From Alectoria sarmentosa (Eukaryota; Ascomycota; Lecanoromycetes; Lecanorales; Parmeliaceae): a stretch of DNA of 64,000 nt. Positions 43,090 to 53,300 of this stretch are shown here, one piece after another. The position numbers and the translations under genes were made by a program. Numbering within the stretch: position 1 is the first letter of the stretch; each line of letters opens with the position of its first letter. The stretch spans positions 48,268-112,267 of the forward strand of contig WOGZ01000092.1 in assembly GCA_009733775.1 (NCBI GenBank), given 5' to 3'. Below the pieces are notes generated by a model. It made no database searches, had not been told where the DNA came from, and saw only the letters and a program-made list of their open reading frames with translations.

Positions 43090-43480
43090 TTTCGCTAGGG
43101 TGGCGAACACTCGTAGCGATGGGATCTTGGCGGGATAAAGGGGCTCGTCGGGTTCAAGGGCGTAGAAGACGAAGTAGGAATGAATTATGAATTTGCAACG
43201 CTGGCAATTTGCCTTGCGTATGATCAGAATTGAATGCGATCAGCGGGTACTCATCGAGTCTTTCTCATCTTCATAAGATCGAGACATGGGCAACAAATTT
43301 TTCAGCTTCAACAGCGTGCTTCGGAGTTGAAAGATGGCAGAAATGTCTAAGCCTCCCTTACGGAGTTGCTCCAACAAATTCCAATTTTGAGGTTAAAGCG
43401 CTCGATACCATGACCGATGCAATAATACAACACCCCAACATTCAAGGCTCTCTCTCACCAACAACCCCCAAATTCCCATC
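43090..43480. other. Convergent intergenic region
   Basis: Short AT-richer spacer between the stop codons of the reductase and aminotransferase genes. No feature seen. Confidence 0.5.
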
Positions 43481-44923
43481 TCAATTCCCTTGCTCCACAT
43501 CCCTCTCTACAAACCCATACGCCTCCGCCACAACCCGTACAATGACCCTCAACTCCGCCTCCGCAACCGTATACGGCGGAGCGAGCAAGACATGATCGCC
43601 CCTGAGGCCATCCACCGTCGCAGCCCCCGGATAAATCGCCACTCCGAGCTCGAACGCCTTCCGTTGCACCCTGCCGCCGAACTCGACCGCCGGCTCAAAG
43701 CTGTTCTTTGAATCCCGATCGCGCACGAACTCGACGCCCCAGAAGAGGCCCCGGCCGCGGATGTCGCCGACATATTTCCGATCCGCCAGCGCCGCGCGGA
43801 GTTGCCTCTCGAGGGAGTGGCCCATGCGTTCGCATCGCTCGACGAGATGGTCGCGCTTGATGATCTTCTGCACCGCCAGCGCAGTGGCGCAGCTCAGCGG
43901 GTGCGCTTGATACGTTTGGCCGTGGTTGAAGATTCCCGTTCCGTCTCTCAGTCCGGCGACGACCTTCTCGCCGACCAGGACGCCTGCGATGGGCGCATAG
44001 CCGCCTCCCAATCCCTTGCCGATGGTCATGATGTCAGGCACCACGTCTTCCTGTTCGAACGCGAAGTAAGAGCCCGAGCGACCTATGCCGCACATGACTT
44101 CATCCAGAACCAGCAAGATGCCGTATCGGTCGCATATCTCTCTCACGGCGCGGAAATAGCCAGCCGGAGCCGGCACGCATCCGGATGTGGCGCCGACGAT
44201 GGGTTCGGCGACGAAAGCGATGACCGTCTCCGGCCCCAGACGGTGGAATTCGTCGTCCAATTCTTCAGCGAGGCGCATCACGTACTGCTCCTCTGACTCC
44301 TTGGGTGATTGATACTGATACGCATACGCCGGGCTGACATGCGAGACATTCTTCGACAACAGCGGCTCATAAGGCACCTTCCTTGGCAAGTTACTCGACA
44401 GCGACATGGCGCCAATGGTAGTACCATGATAACTCTGCTTCCTCGCCACAAAATTCTTCCGCTCCAAATCACCCCTTTCGTAGAAAAACTGCCGCGCGAG
44501 CTTCATAGCCGCATCCATAGCCTCGCTGCCACTGCCCACGAAGAAAGCTTTCTCGAGCCCATACGGATTCCCATCGAGGATGATGGCCGCGAGGTCTTCG
44601 GCCGAGGACGTCGTATAAGCGCCCGTGTGCACGTAGCTGACGTGCCGCATCTGCTCCATTGACGCCTCGAGGACTTCGTCGTTGCCGTGACCGATGCAAG
44701 CGACGGCGGCGCCGCCGCAGGCATCGATGACGATACGGTCGGAGGAGAGGGTGAGGTGGATGCCGGCGGCATGGGTGACGGTGTCGGGTTCGTGGGCGAG
44801 GGAGCGGTGGAGGAGGGCGGGGTTGCGGGGGGTGATCTTTTGGGTGGCGGAGGGTTGGAAGCCGTAGGATGGGATGGCGGAATGGGGGTCGAGAGTTGGA
44901 TCGGAGGTGCTGTGGGGGGCCAT
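43481..44923 (-). CDS. PLP-dependent class III aminotransferase
   Basis: Single exon of 480 aa. Fold type I aminotransferase: VSYVHTGAYTTSSAEDLA, the cofactor-phosphate loop GSGSEAMDAAMKLARQFFY, substrate/cofactor region YHGTTIGAMSLSSN, the PLP-pyridine aspartate in LVLDEVMCGIGRSG, and the Schiff-base lysine in MTIGKGLGGGYAPI. The catalytic residues are all present. This omega-aminotransferase group includes enzymes acting on 4-aminobutyrate, ornithine, diaminopelargonate or taurine-like amines; I cannot choose among them. No mitochondrial peptide is obvious. GC3-rich like the reductase next to it. Confidence 0.92.
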   Translation of the reverse strand: MAPHSTSDPTLDPHSAIPSYGFQPSATQKITPRNPALLHRSLAHEPDTVTHAAGIHLTLSSDRIVIDACGGAAVACIGHGNDEVLEASMEQMRHVSYVHTGAYTTSSAEDLAAIILDGNPYGLEKAFFVGSGSEAMDAAMKLARQFFYERGDLERKNFVARKQSYHGTTIGAMSLSSNLPRKVPYEPLLSKNVSHVSPAYAYQYQSPKESEEQYVMRLAEELDDEFHRLGPETVIAFVAEPIVGATSGCVPAPAGYFRAVREICDRYGILLVLDEVMCGIGRSGSYFAFEQEDVVPDIMTIGKGLGGGYAPIAGVLVGEKVVAGLRDGTGIFNHGQTYQAHPLSCATALAVQKIIKRDHLVERCERMGHSLERQLRAALADRKYVGDIRGRGLFWGVEFVRDRDSKNSFEPAVEFGGRVQRKAFELGVAIYPGAATVDGLRGDHVLLAPPYTVAEAELRVIVRVVAEAYGFVERDVEQGN

Positions 44924-45358
44924 GATTGCGGGCGGGTTGTATATATACTCCTGTGGAAGACAAGGAGAGGGCGAAGGCTGGAAAGGAACCTCGAGCGACT
45001 ATTCAGATTTCTAATAGCAAGATAGCAATGGTTCGCTTCAACGCGAGATAATAGAACGATGTTGGAGAAATTTCGCTAGTAGGCTGAATCAATCGAAAAA
45101 AAAAACATATATATATATATATATAAATCATGCCGTAGTAGACCAGACGGATGTACAGCAAACCCAGGCGGCTTCCTTTGAAGATTATGCTGCTGCAGGC
45201 TCACCACTGCACTTGAATCTTCTAAGGCTCTCTATTCTCGACCTTTAGCCGATGCCTCAAAAGACTCAACAAAATTTGACTTTGTGGTGGCGACACGCGG
45301 AGGCGTTTTTATGTACAGCCAGAGAGCCAGAATCTGAAAAAAAACTCAGCCCTACTTG
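44924..45358. other. Promoter region of aminotransferase
   Basis: Upstream of the minus-strand start. Contains an A-run and (AT)n microsatellite at about 45097-45125. No gene seen. Confidence 0.55.
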
Positions 45359-45360
45359 TA

Positions 45361-45713
45361 TTTAGCGTTTTCAAAACCAATTGGAATGTCTTGGCATTTT
45401 TCGTCGCCGCCCCCATACATTTTTGTACTGTAGCCCCAACATCGGACAACGTACCTTATCAATATCGCTGCTACCGTCAGAATAAGTCCCAAATGGATAA
45501 AAATGAAGCTATACTGAAGTCTTACAGGTTCCTCAGCCCCTCAATCATGACCACCGGTCGCAAAGGTCGCAAAATCGGTATTGCTGTCAAGGCCAAGGCT
45601 GAGGGAAAAAAGAAGAAAGAAAAAAAAAAAAAATTTGGTGCTACAGGACAAAAATGTATGGGGGGCGACGAAAAATGCCAAGACATTCCAAATGGTTTTG
45701 AAAACGCTAAATC
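45361..45713. mobile_element. MITE-like element with about 75-bp terminal inverted repeats
   Basis: The left arm (45361-45436, starting TTTAGCGTTTTCAAAACCA) is repeated inverted at the right end (45638-45711), with few mismatches over about 74 bp, and the element is about 353 bp. It is flanked by TA on both sides (45359-45360 and 45714-45715), as Tc1/mariner-type insertions are. It has no transposase; the 164-codon frame running through it is chance, since the arms read differently in each direction. The last 133 bp of the window (63868-64000) start with the same left arm and continue nearly identically with 45420-45490, so the family has at least two copies. Confidence 0.82.
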
Positions 45714-46241
45714 TACCCGACAATATATACCCGCTAGGGTAATTCTTCTTATTAGATGTTTAGATACCAAATCAAAGGTACCGAGCACATTTCTTTCCAT
45801 CCAGAAATTCTGGCAAGATCACAATTGTGTATTTAATTTCAAATTGGTCTGTATACGGGACCAATTTCTCGAATCTCATTGGTGAACATTTGCTCCACTT
45901 CGGATTATGTTATTCTTACAGATAAATACGAGTAGGTGTAATAAATGAATGTATTTTACATTATGAAATTCGTATTTGAAACCCACCGATATCGTCCACT
46001 CTCGGCCGTATGTTAATACACCTGAACACATCAAACGAGAGCCCGACCAATGTATTGAATCTCTAACCCGGTAGATAGAATTCAAACATTTCAAATGTAA
46101 TCCGGCCGGAGTGGCAACTATGACAACCTATCTGATCCCAGCGTCTTCGGATTCCGCCTAAAGGATTGGCGTCCTTCCGATACGCGCATCCCATACTAGC
46201 CAGCCTCGACTCTCCTTTCAAACATGTATTGCCATCAACTG
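45714..46241. other. Intergenic region between MITE and F-box gene
   Basis: AT-rich 3' flank of the F-box gene; no gene seen. Confidence 0.5.
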
Positions 46242-47828
46242 CTACATCCGCAGTGGTGGCAGCGTGCTGGCGTCCCCGTTGAGCGGGCATGCAACCATTT
46301 GCCGACAAGCATCGAGTCCAAAATCACACTTCTCATATCCCCTCCTCGAGCGCCAACAGATCACGCCGTGTCCTGTGATAGACGAAGCTGTTCCCGCGTC
46401 GTTGCACGTATCTTTGGTCTGGAGGTAAGAGCAGGAGTGACTGGAACAGCATCTGCAGGCCTCGAACCAGATCTTGTCAAGGCCAAGGAGACGTTCGTTC
46501 TTCATTTCCACCAAACCGTCAAATGCTTTGACCGTTCGTTCAGCCTCCATGTTTCCCACTAAAACAAGGTGCTCAGTGGACGCGGGCAGCATATCTACCA
46601 ACCTCTGTGGTTCGCCGCTCCTGTTGTTGTATCTGAGCATCCCAGCTTCTAGTCTGATCCATTTCAGGTTTGGGAAACGTCGTAGAGAACCGACAGGGCA
46701 GCTGATCTCTGTAAGGCGATTCTCTCTCCAACCAGTCATATCCAGGTGTTCAAGGCTGTCTAAGGTATACTTCTGCAACGCTAGATTGATCTCTATGGGT
46801 TTCCAGATATGGGTAGAGATATGGTGCTGGTAAGTAAAGCCATTTAGGTTTGGAGTGTGCTCTAATAGGCTTGAGAAAAGCTCGGGCGATATGTTGCTCC
46901 TCATGATCTTGATGGCGGTGACTCCAGACTGGTGGGAGAGGTATGCTCTGGGGTTCTCGGCTCGCGCTTGGATCACATCGTAGGCCTCAAGAGTTCTGAC
47001 CGACGGTAATGCTGAGAATTGAATGAGAAGATCTACCTCAATGTCGTTCATATGCCACTCTTCTGAGAGACTGATCTTGGTGAGGTTTCCGAAAGCATGG
47101 TCTTTAGGGTGATCGAAGAGAGGTTCGTCGACTGCCTTTGCGACCACATCAAGCATGTCCTGGAACACCGGCATCGCAAAGTATTGGTGCAGTCCTTGGA
47201 TCTCCTCGACGTTGACCAGGAGAGTGAACAAGAGGAACAGCGTCATGTGGAAATCCCCAGACTTGATATTCTTAATCCACTGTTCGACCTTGTCACGCGG
47301 GATGTAGCGGCAGCGAGCGACTGCTGTTGAGATCCCGCGTCCCACTTCGTTGGAAACCTCGGCACAATACTCACGGCGTCTCTCGCTCTCAGCAGGGTAG
47401 TCAGGAGCATATTCGGGAGTGTCGGGAACCCAGTACCCAAAGACGACCTTTCTGGGATACAGCGCGATCGTAGGGGTCAACAGAAGGGCTCGTAGAAGCG
47501 CAAGTGGATGGCCATGCCAGTCCATCAGCCCGCCTCGTCGCTGCTTTCTACTGAATGTGATAGTGGTGTATCGTCTCTTGTCGTTTCTGTGCTGTTGCAA
47601 ATGCTTCTCGCAGAGGTTGTACAAGGGTTTGGAGACTTGGGAGAGTGCTTCGATGCCATCTGGCACAAGATTGTTCATGATTTGGCAGATCAACTCATTC
47701 GCAAGTTGCAAGAGCGTCCCCATACTGATTTCGTGCAGGGTTTTGCCTGATGTTCGGGAAGAGAGAAGGGCTACGTAGGATGTGTTGCCGACTGCGTGAA
47801 AAACAGCTAGACTGGCGTTGCCGGTCAT
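46242..47828 (-). CDS. F-box / LRR-type protein (paralogue 1)
   Basis: Open frame of 528 aa. The F-box lies at MGTLLQLANELICQIMNNLV, ALSQVSKPLYNLCEKHLQQH; the ATG at 47723 (residue 36) is therefore a likelier start than 47828. The rest is LRR-like: hydrophobic-rich strands such as LTKISLSEEWHM, LPSVRTLEAYDV, LEHLDMTGWREN, FPNLKWIRLEAG and EHLVLVGNMEA alternate with helices. Such proteins recruit substrates to SCF ubiquitin ligases. It is organised like the gene at 51975-53300 and shares blocks with it (FLLFTLLVNVEEI versus FLTLLPNIKKL; RLVDMLPAS versus RLVDLLPLL). Its C-terminal 70 residues (after LDKIWFEACR) do not match the paralogue and may read through a missed intron or be frame-shifted. 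Confidence 0.72.
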   Translation of the reverse strand: MTGNASLAVFHAVGNTSYVALLSSRTSGKTLHEISMGTLLQLANELICQIMNNLVPDGIEALSQVSKPLYNLCEKHLQQHRNDKRRYTTITFSRKQRRGGLMDWHGHPLALLRALLLTPTIALYPRKVVFGYWVPDTPEYAPDYPAESERRREYCAEVSNEVGRGISTAVARCRYIPRDKVEQWIKNIKSGDFHMTLFLLFTLLVNVEEIQGLHQYFAMPVFQDMLDVVAKAVDEPLFDHPKDHAFGNLTKISLSEEWHMNDIEVDLLIQFSALPSVRTLEAYDVIQARAENPRAYLSHQSGVTAIKIMRSNISPELFSSLLEHTPNLNGFTYQHHISTHIWKPIEINLALQKYTLDSLEHLDMTGWRENRLTEISCPVGSLRRFPNLKWIRLEAGMLRYNNRSGEPQRLVDMLPASTEHLVLVGNMEAERTVKAFDGLVEMKNERLLGLDKIWFEACRCCSSHSCSYLQTKDTCNDAGTASSITGHGVICWRSRRGYEKCDFGLDACRQMVACPLNGDASTLPPLRM

Positions 47829-48514
47829 GAGCGGAGAACCCTTAACCGATATATATGATTTATTCCTGCTTTATTAGTATAAATTCATGGAATGAATAGA
47901 AGGGCGTGGCCTCTATGGGGTATATTCGATGGTATATTTGAAAGTCCTTGAGTTTGCTACGATGATTGCTTCCTACCTACAAACGGATTGCTCACGCCGC
48001 ACGCCGCAAGAAATTGATTCGCTTTAGGGCGGCGTTCGTTGTGTTCACACCAGAAATTAACCGCACAGCTCTGATCTTTAATTCGATAATTAAGATCTGC
48101 ACTCCTCAATTGTACGTCGATTGACACGATCAAGACCTTGAACCCTCTGTCGTGTTTGAACGTACATCACAATTATTTCGACGTTGACATATGCATTTAT
48201 TGATTTCTCCTCGAGTGACAAGACGCTCTCTCAAACCATCTTTGTCAAATTCGAAAGGCCTTTTTCCCCTTTTCTTTCGCAGTTCGTTCAGCGTGAATGT
48301 CATCGTCGGATCAATATAGTCAGAATCTGAAAGAAAGACTCAGCCAAGGCCGGATTCGTCGTCCTGCATGGCTGACTAACATCTGAACTTATGCAGCTTC
48401 CCGAAAAACCTGATGAAATAAATCTCTCTGGATCTCAGCTTGTGATCCTAAACTCCCTCTGCTTCCAAAAACTCGTGATTGGGGTCTCTCCATCTAGCTC
48501 ACTTGTCGACCAAG
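47829..48514. other. AT-rich intergenic region with F-box gene fragment
   Basis: Promoter side of the F-box gene and of the SET-MYND gene. It contains the decayed F-box 3' fragment annotated below; the rest is AT-rich with no gene. Confidence 0.5.
48173..48312 (-). pseudogene. Decayed 3' fragment of an F-box/LRR gene
   Basis: About 140 bp aligns colinearly with the 3' end of the F-box gene at 51975-52130. On the minus strand it reads DPTMTFTLNELRKKR, then shifts frame to GLSNLTKMV, a stop and ESVLSLEE, against DPTVTFKLNEIRKKR ... LPNLTKITWESVLPLGEG in the intact gene. Most base differences are C-to-T or G-to-A transitions, which is what repeat-induced point mutation or deamination would give. 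No F-box or other LRR part is nearby, so this is a solo fragment. Confidence 0.7.
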
Positions 48515-50540
48515 ATGGCAGCCAGCATCTACGGAGAAGCTAATCTAAGTACGTTCTCTCCCACCTACTGAGGCGCTCGGCTGATTCGTGTGACCACGTG
48601 GACGAGATCGCTGCCAAAGAACCCATAGAGCAACCTTACCTTCGAGCGTTCCTAGACGTGCCTGATGTCTTTAGCCAACAGTGGAAACAAACCAGTATCA
48701 TCGATCCTCCGCAGATTGAAGATGTAATCCAAACTTGAATGCCATGCAGACTCACCACTAATTCTCCCAGGGAATCCTTCGAACGCGTCTGGGAAAGGTC
48801 CTAATAGCGCATTACTGGCAAATTCGTCTAGACCCTTACAATCCGATAATGTGGATCAATCGCGCCTGTCACTTCATGGAGCTAGGCTATGGAGAGCTTG
48901 CGGTCTCCGATGCATACAAAGCCCGTCTTCTGATAGACTCTTTCCTAGGTGTCTTTGATACCGCCGTTGCATCTTCGGACCTTGACAAGGAGAGCTTACC
49001 GTACAAGGTCAGCGCTGCTCTCACAGGTATTGTCGGGAGAAGAGACATGGAAGCTGCTAGAAAATTTGAAGCCGGTAACGTGTCCACTGCCAAATGGCTA
49101 CAGCAGCAGGCTTTCGTGGCCATGGCTTCTGCTCTTATCTGTGCCAGAGCGTACCACGATGCAATTCAGGTTCTCGATGAGGCGATAGTGCTCTGTGGTC
49201 CTTCCGAACATTTGCAGACATTGTGTTCGAAGGCGAAAGGTGAATCAAGATACATGGAACATTCACTCCAAGCTCGGCACCAAACACCAGGGTATATCCA
49301 ACAATCCATGAAACAAGGTGGCGTTGAACGTGTTGCCTACCCTTGGATCAATCCTGAGGAACTTGGTCGAGGAAAGAAAGCAATGAAGAAAGTGAAGAAC
49401 AAGTTTGAGACAGCTTCAACGAATGCCACGCTAGGCCCCAGCTCTGTGGGCGGCACAACGAGCGACAACCTTGGTGTTTTCGCTCGGCAGGACATTTTAC
49501 GAGATGAGCTGATCGTAATAGATAGATCAGCTTTCACAGTTCTCAATGTTGAGGGTAAGGACAATTGCTGGGCTTGCTCTGAGCCGCTTGGCCATGAGAC
49601 TGTTTCTATGAATTGTTGCAAAGCCAAATTCTGCAGCGAGTCATGTAAGACCGAAGCCGCTAATACTTACCATCGGGTCCTGTGTGATAAAGACTTTACG
49701 TGGCTTTACGAGGCTAGCAAAGATGCAGATCCGGTCTCTAACGATATGATCTCGCTTGTATTGATGAAGATATTGGCCACGGCTGTGCAACAGAACGCAA
49801 GACCACTCAAAGGTACGCCTGACCAAAGTCCGAGTCTTGTTTTCAAGATCGACACTCTAGCCATGAGAAGCGTCAGATCGGGGTGTAACACACGGATGGA
49901 TTTCAAAGCTCAAGACCTTCTCATAAAAAGGCAATGCTGATTTCGAATTCTTTCTCCAGTGGCCTGCGTCGGAACTCTAAAGATCACCTATGACAAACAG
50001 ACCTTTTCAATCTTCAAGTTCCACGACAACGTCGCTACTCCTGTAAGAATCCTGCAGACATTGGGCGTCGATGTCTTCAGAGATATGCGCTTCGATTCTT
50101 GGGCGTTGCAAACGCTCATACTACGGATTGAAAACAACATGATAGTCAACAAAGAAGGCGAAGCGACGTATATTAGCATCTGTCCGCTCTTCAGTATGTT
50201 CAATCACGACTGCGATCCTTCGGCAATATGGCCAGCCTACCACCACCAGGGTGGTTCGGTGTCAGTGGTTGCAAAACGGGACATCAAAAAGGGCGAGGAG
50301 ATCAGCGTGTCATACATCACTGACACTCCATTGGAGAGGGACAGACGTCCGAGACTGCTGGCTCAAATCGGCAGCGTGTGTGGCTGTGCCCGTTGTTGCA
50401 AAGAGAAGAATGCTGCTCTGGAGAAGGACGCACCGCCTGCGATTGAGCTGTTACGATTACTAAACAGAGTCAGCAACGAAAAGGGTGACCCTGAAAACGA
50501 GATTCTGAGACGTCTGAGAGATCGGTATTTCTCCATGTAG
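48515..50540 (+). CDS. TPR-MYND-SET (SMYD-like) protein
   Basis: Putative protein-lysine methyltransferase. Four exons proposed: 48515-48548, 48620-48723, 48771-49812, 49960-50540; 587 codons, 586 aa. Exons 1-2 are inferred from splice phase and are the least certain; the frame is solid from about 48771. TPR-like helices occupy residues about 60-190 (MWINRACHFMELGYGELAVS, AMASALICARAYHDAIQVLD). A MYND-like zinc cluster follows: CWACSEPLGHE, CCKAKFCSESCKTEAAN, YHRVLCDKD. The SET core holds SMFNHDCDPSA (the conserved NHxC site), KRDIKKGEEISVSYI and the post-SET CGCARCC. The 147-nt intron 49813-49959 is supported by the pseudogene at 24-25 kb, where the corresponding protein stretch continues without an insert. 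Substrate unknown. Confidence 0.82.
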
Positions 50541-51974
50541 CAGGCAAATAGGCTCGGAGAGCACAATATCAGGCCGGCTTTGCATTAGCTCGAGTGGGAT
50601 GTGAAACAACAGGCCATCAAACCTGACTGGTGTTGACCTCTGTTTTAATGACAACTCTTCACAACTCACGTGGCAACTAGGTCACAATTGAAGCGCGCAT
50701 GAAGCAAACCCAAACCAAAATGGCACCGGTGTACTCAGGAGCTTAGCTTAGTCAAGCAAATTTGTCAGTTGGCATGTCGGCATTTTCCCACGAAAATTGC
50801 AATACCCAGATATCTGCTGATTCAAGGGCGCGGTGAGTCCAAGGCTCCAAGTGGTCCACCAGCAGCTACTCAACTAATAGTCTAGACTATTTTAGCGAAG
50901 TATTTCGTGAATCAATTCAAGGATTTGATAAATAGTTGATCGACTGATTCACGATGCGTGAACTAACAATTGAACCAATAATCGACTGGTTTGAATTTTG
51001 AAGAATTCTTCAATACAGAAAAGGTACTCCACGGTAAATATCTGTGGATACTCGACAAGTTTTGATTCTAAAAGAGCATTAAAAATAATTCTCTATCATT
51101 TGATTATATCGCGATAACACATCACATCATCATCAAGCCATTGAAGATTCCTGCTCCTATATTAATCGTTAAATCTCTTCTTTACATCAACATGAATCCA
51201 GACTATCAATCAAACCAATCTAACAAACAGTCGACGATTTGACATTTAAATCGACGACCAACCCTCTACACAGACAGCCTCATGGTGGACCAAATTCAAG
51301 CCTCCAGACCGACCGACCGATTCGGACCGTCGGGAGCCTTGGCGGTGCACGATGTCCTGGAAAACCAGTCTGAGACCAAGAAAGCGGCAGACGCGCTGCG
51401 GGATCTTCTTCACGGTTCTGAAATATTGCAAGCCATCCGGATCCATCTGGGGATTTTGTGCTAAACAGAAGAGTAGAGAGACCCGTACTAGTACGTGGAA
51501 TCTTCGCGCTCGTAGGATCTGAATCGCTGCGATTAGAGACGGGAGGGAGGGAGGGACGGGGAGAGGGATTGGGTCCGGCGAAGGGATGGTTAGCTGCTAT
51601 GCTACATATAACACACCGCCGAGCACGCGATGTTTTTGGAACGTGGATACAGATAATAGCGAGCGAAAGAAAAAAAACCGCACAGAACGGGGGAATTGAC
51701 CCCCGACAAAGGTTTCCAAATTCCCCCCCGAGGCAACAGCGGCATTTCTGTCAAATGAAACAAAAGTCACACGAACAGGCATGTGATTCTGGTTGATGCC
51801 CACAAAAGGATGTAAGAAAACAAACATGGAAGGAGTTCGCTTCGAGGGGGGCACGCATCGTGCACGCAACGGGTAAGAACCGCACAATCTTGACCCCTAA
51901 CACAGCGGGTACAATCAATGTTCCCCGAACGTACCCTGACCTACACGGCCAAGATTTCAGGCCCTCTATCGCTT
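50541..51974. other. 1.4 kb intergenic region, AT-rich centre
   Basis: Convergent 3' flanks of the SET-MYND and F-box genes. The stretch 50880-51200 is markedly AT-rich with many TTGATT/AATCAA words (for example TGATTCACGATGCGTGAACT), possibly an eroded repeat. The 51540-51560 GGGAGGGA tract is simple. No gene seen. Confidence 0.5.
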
Positions 51975-53300
51975 CTAAGCATACGCCAAATCAATTCCGA
52001 CGCTGGTACATGCATCCATCAGCCCCTCCCCGAGTGGCAAGACGCTCTCCCAGGTGATTTTTGTCAAGTTCGGAAGACACTCTTCCCTCTTCTTTCGTAT
52101 CTCATTCAGCTTGAATGTCACCGTTGGGTCATCCGCCAGCGCAACGAGAGTGAGAGTCTTGATTGAAACCGGAAGCAATGGAAGCAAGTCGACGAGCCGG
52201 TGTGGGGCTTCGTGGCCACTGCTGTAGTCGACGAACATATTGGCCCGTATTCGAAGGTGCTCGAGCATCTGCAATTGACGCAGTGAGCCAATGAACGGGC
52301 TACATTCGTGAGAGGCATATGGACTGAAATTGAGGTCAAGAGAGGTAAGAGTATGCGCGCTGTATTGCTCAAGGCATTTCTTCAGGCCCATAGCAGTATA
52401 GTCTCCTTGGATCCCCAGCAGTCTAGCAACCTCATATGTAAGATGCTGGAGGCTTTTGGCTTTCGTGAAAAGTCTCGTAAAGCTTTCAGCGTTGATGGCG
52501 CTGTGGTAAAAGATGATATCGGTCACGTTCGACTCGAGTGGGAAATCTTCCCCTGAAGGCCACCTATCAAAACCGCAGTTGATATGCTTGCCCACTAATT
52601 TGCGCAGCGAAGGTAGTGTCATGCACGCTTCATATATCCCGATTTTTCCGCCTGGCTGTGGCATGGATTTAGTGTCATTGATGATGATAGTATGCAGATT
52701 GTTGAGAGGTAGAGGCCCTGGGATCATTCGATGAGGTGACTGGTTCGCTTTCGAGACTTCGTAGATCAGGTCCGCATATCCTTGGTCGCTATAGTCGCTT
52801 ATGGTAAGTTTCTTGATATTGGGCAGAAGTGTCAAAAACAAGCAAGCGACCGCGTTGGTGTCGCCACGACGAACTCTTTCCACCCATCTGCCAACTTCAT
52901 CACCTTGAATGTATGGGCACCCCACGGCCTCGAAAAACAGAGCGCATAAAGTATCAATCATGATCAAAATCTCCTCTATGAAAGCTGTCTTGCGAGTTTC
53001 TGGGAGCGTGAAGCCAAGGTTGAGGACGAAGAGGTGATTGACGTAGAGGGCGCGGCGAGGCTTGAGCAAGATTTCGTACAGGCATGAGTACGGATTGAAG
53101 TCAAGTTCTGGTTTATCGGTCCAGAGCCGGAAGTCTGGCATCTCGTAGCGCTCCAGGTCTTGCTGGTGCTCCACCAACACCTCTGTACCTAGAATCCAGA
53201 TCCTCTTGCAGCATCTTAAAAAGCTCTCGATGCTGTCTGGCCGTGTTTCCTCAACAATTTGAAGAAGTGTCTCGTTGGCCAGGCTGAGCAAAGTAGTCAT
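51975..53300 (-). CDS. F-box / LRR-type protein (paralogue 2)
   Basis: Single exon, 441 aa. The N-terminus MTTLLSLANETLLQIVEETRP then SIESFLRCCKRIWILGTEVL is an F-box. LRR-like segments follow (LPNIKKLTISDYS, LPSLRKLVGKHI, LTSLDLNFSPYA, LEHLRIRANMFV, IKTLTLVALADD), ending LPNLTKITWESVLPLGEG. No TM or signal. Substrate adaptor of an SCF ubiquitin ligase by family. It is the intact relative of the solo fragment at 48173-48312 and shares architecture with 46242-47828, so the family has expanded locally. The C-terminus (CTSVGIDLAYA) is clean, unlike that of paralogue 1. Confidence 0.78.
   Translation of the reverse strand: MTTLLSLANETLLQIVEETRPDSIESFLRCCKRIWILGTEVLVEHQQDLERYEMPDFRLWTDKPELDFNPYSCLYEILLKPRRALYVNHLFVLNLGFTLPETRKTAFIEEILIMIDTLCALFFEAVGCPYIQGDEVGRWVERVRRGDTNAVACLFLTLLPNIKKLTISDYSDQGYADLIYEVSKANQSPHRMIPGPLPLNNLHTIIINDTKSMPQPGGKIGIYEACMTLPSLRKLVGKHINCGFDRWPSGEDFPLESNVTDIIFYHSAINAESFTRLFTKAKSLQHLTYEVARLLGIQGDYTAMGLKKCLEQYSAHTLTSLDLNFSPYASHECSPFIGSLRQLQMLEHLRIRANMFVDYSSGHEAPHRLVDLLPLLPVSIKTLTLVALADDPTVTFKLNEIRKKREECLPNLTKITWESVLPLGEGLMDACTSVGIDLAYA

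Noticed and set aside
42103..43110. Long open frames of up to 335 codons antisense to and in other frames of the aldo-keto reductase gene
   Set aside because: They arise from the extreme GC3 codon use of the real gene, show Arg/Val/Gly-biased composition and no family motif.
41944..44923. Secondary-metabolite gene cluster (norsolorinic acid reductase-like gene next to an aminotransferase)
   Set aside because: No polyketide synthase, NRPS, terpene synthase, P450, transporter or pathway regulator nearby; two catabolic-type enzymes alone do not make a cluster.
43802..44963. Plus-strand and alternative-frame open frames over the aminotransferase gene
   Set aside because: Shadows of the GC-rich minus-strand gene, which has all catalytic motifs.
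45391..45885. 164-codon frame with Lys-rich segment
   Set aside because: It crosses the whole MITE-like element, and its ends read into inverted arms; no transposase motif.
50880..51200. Replication origin or centromere-like AT-rich region
   Set aside because: Only about 300 bp and no supporting structure; an eroded repeat is simpler.
46242..53300. Immunity or heterokaryon-incompatibility island (F-box, SET-MYND, Hsp70-like and MITE together)
   Set aside because: No HET, NACHT, NLR, patatin or other effector domain was found; proximity alone is not enough.
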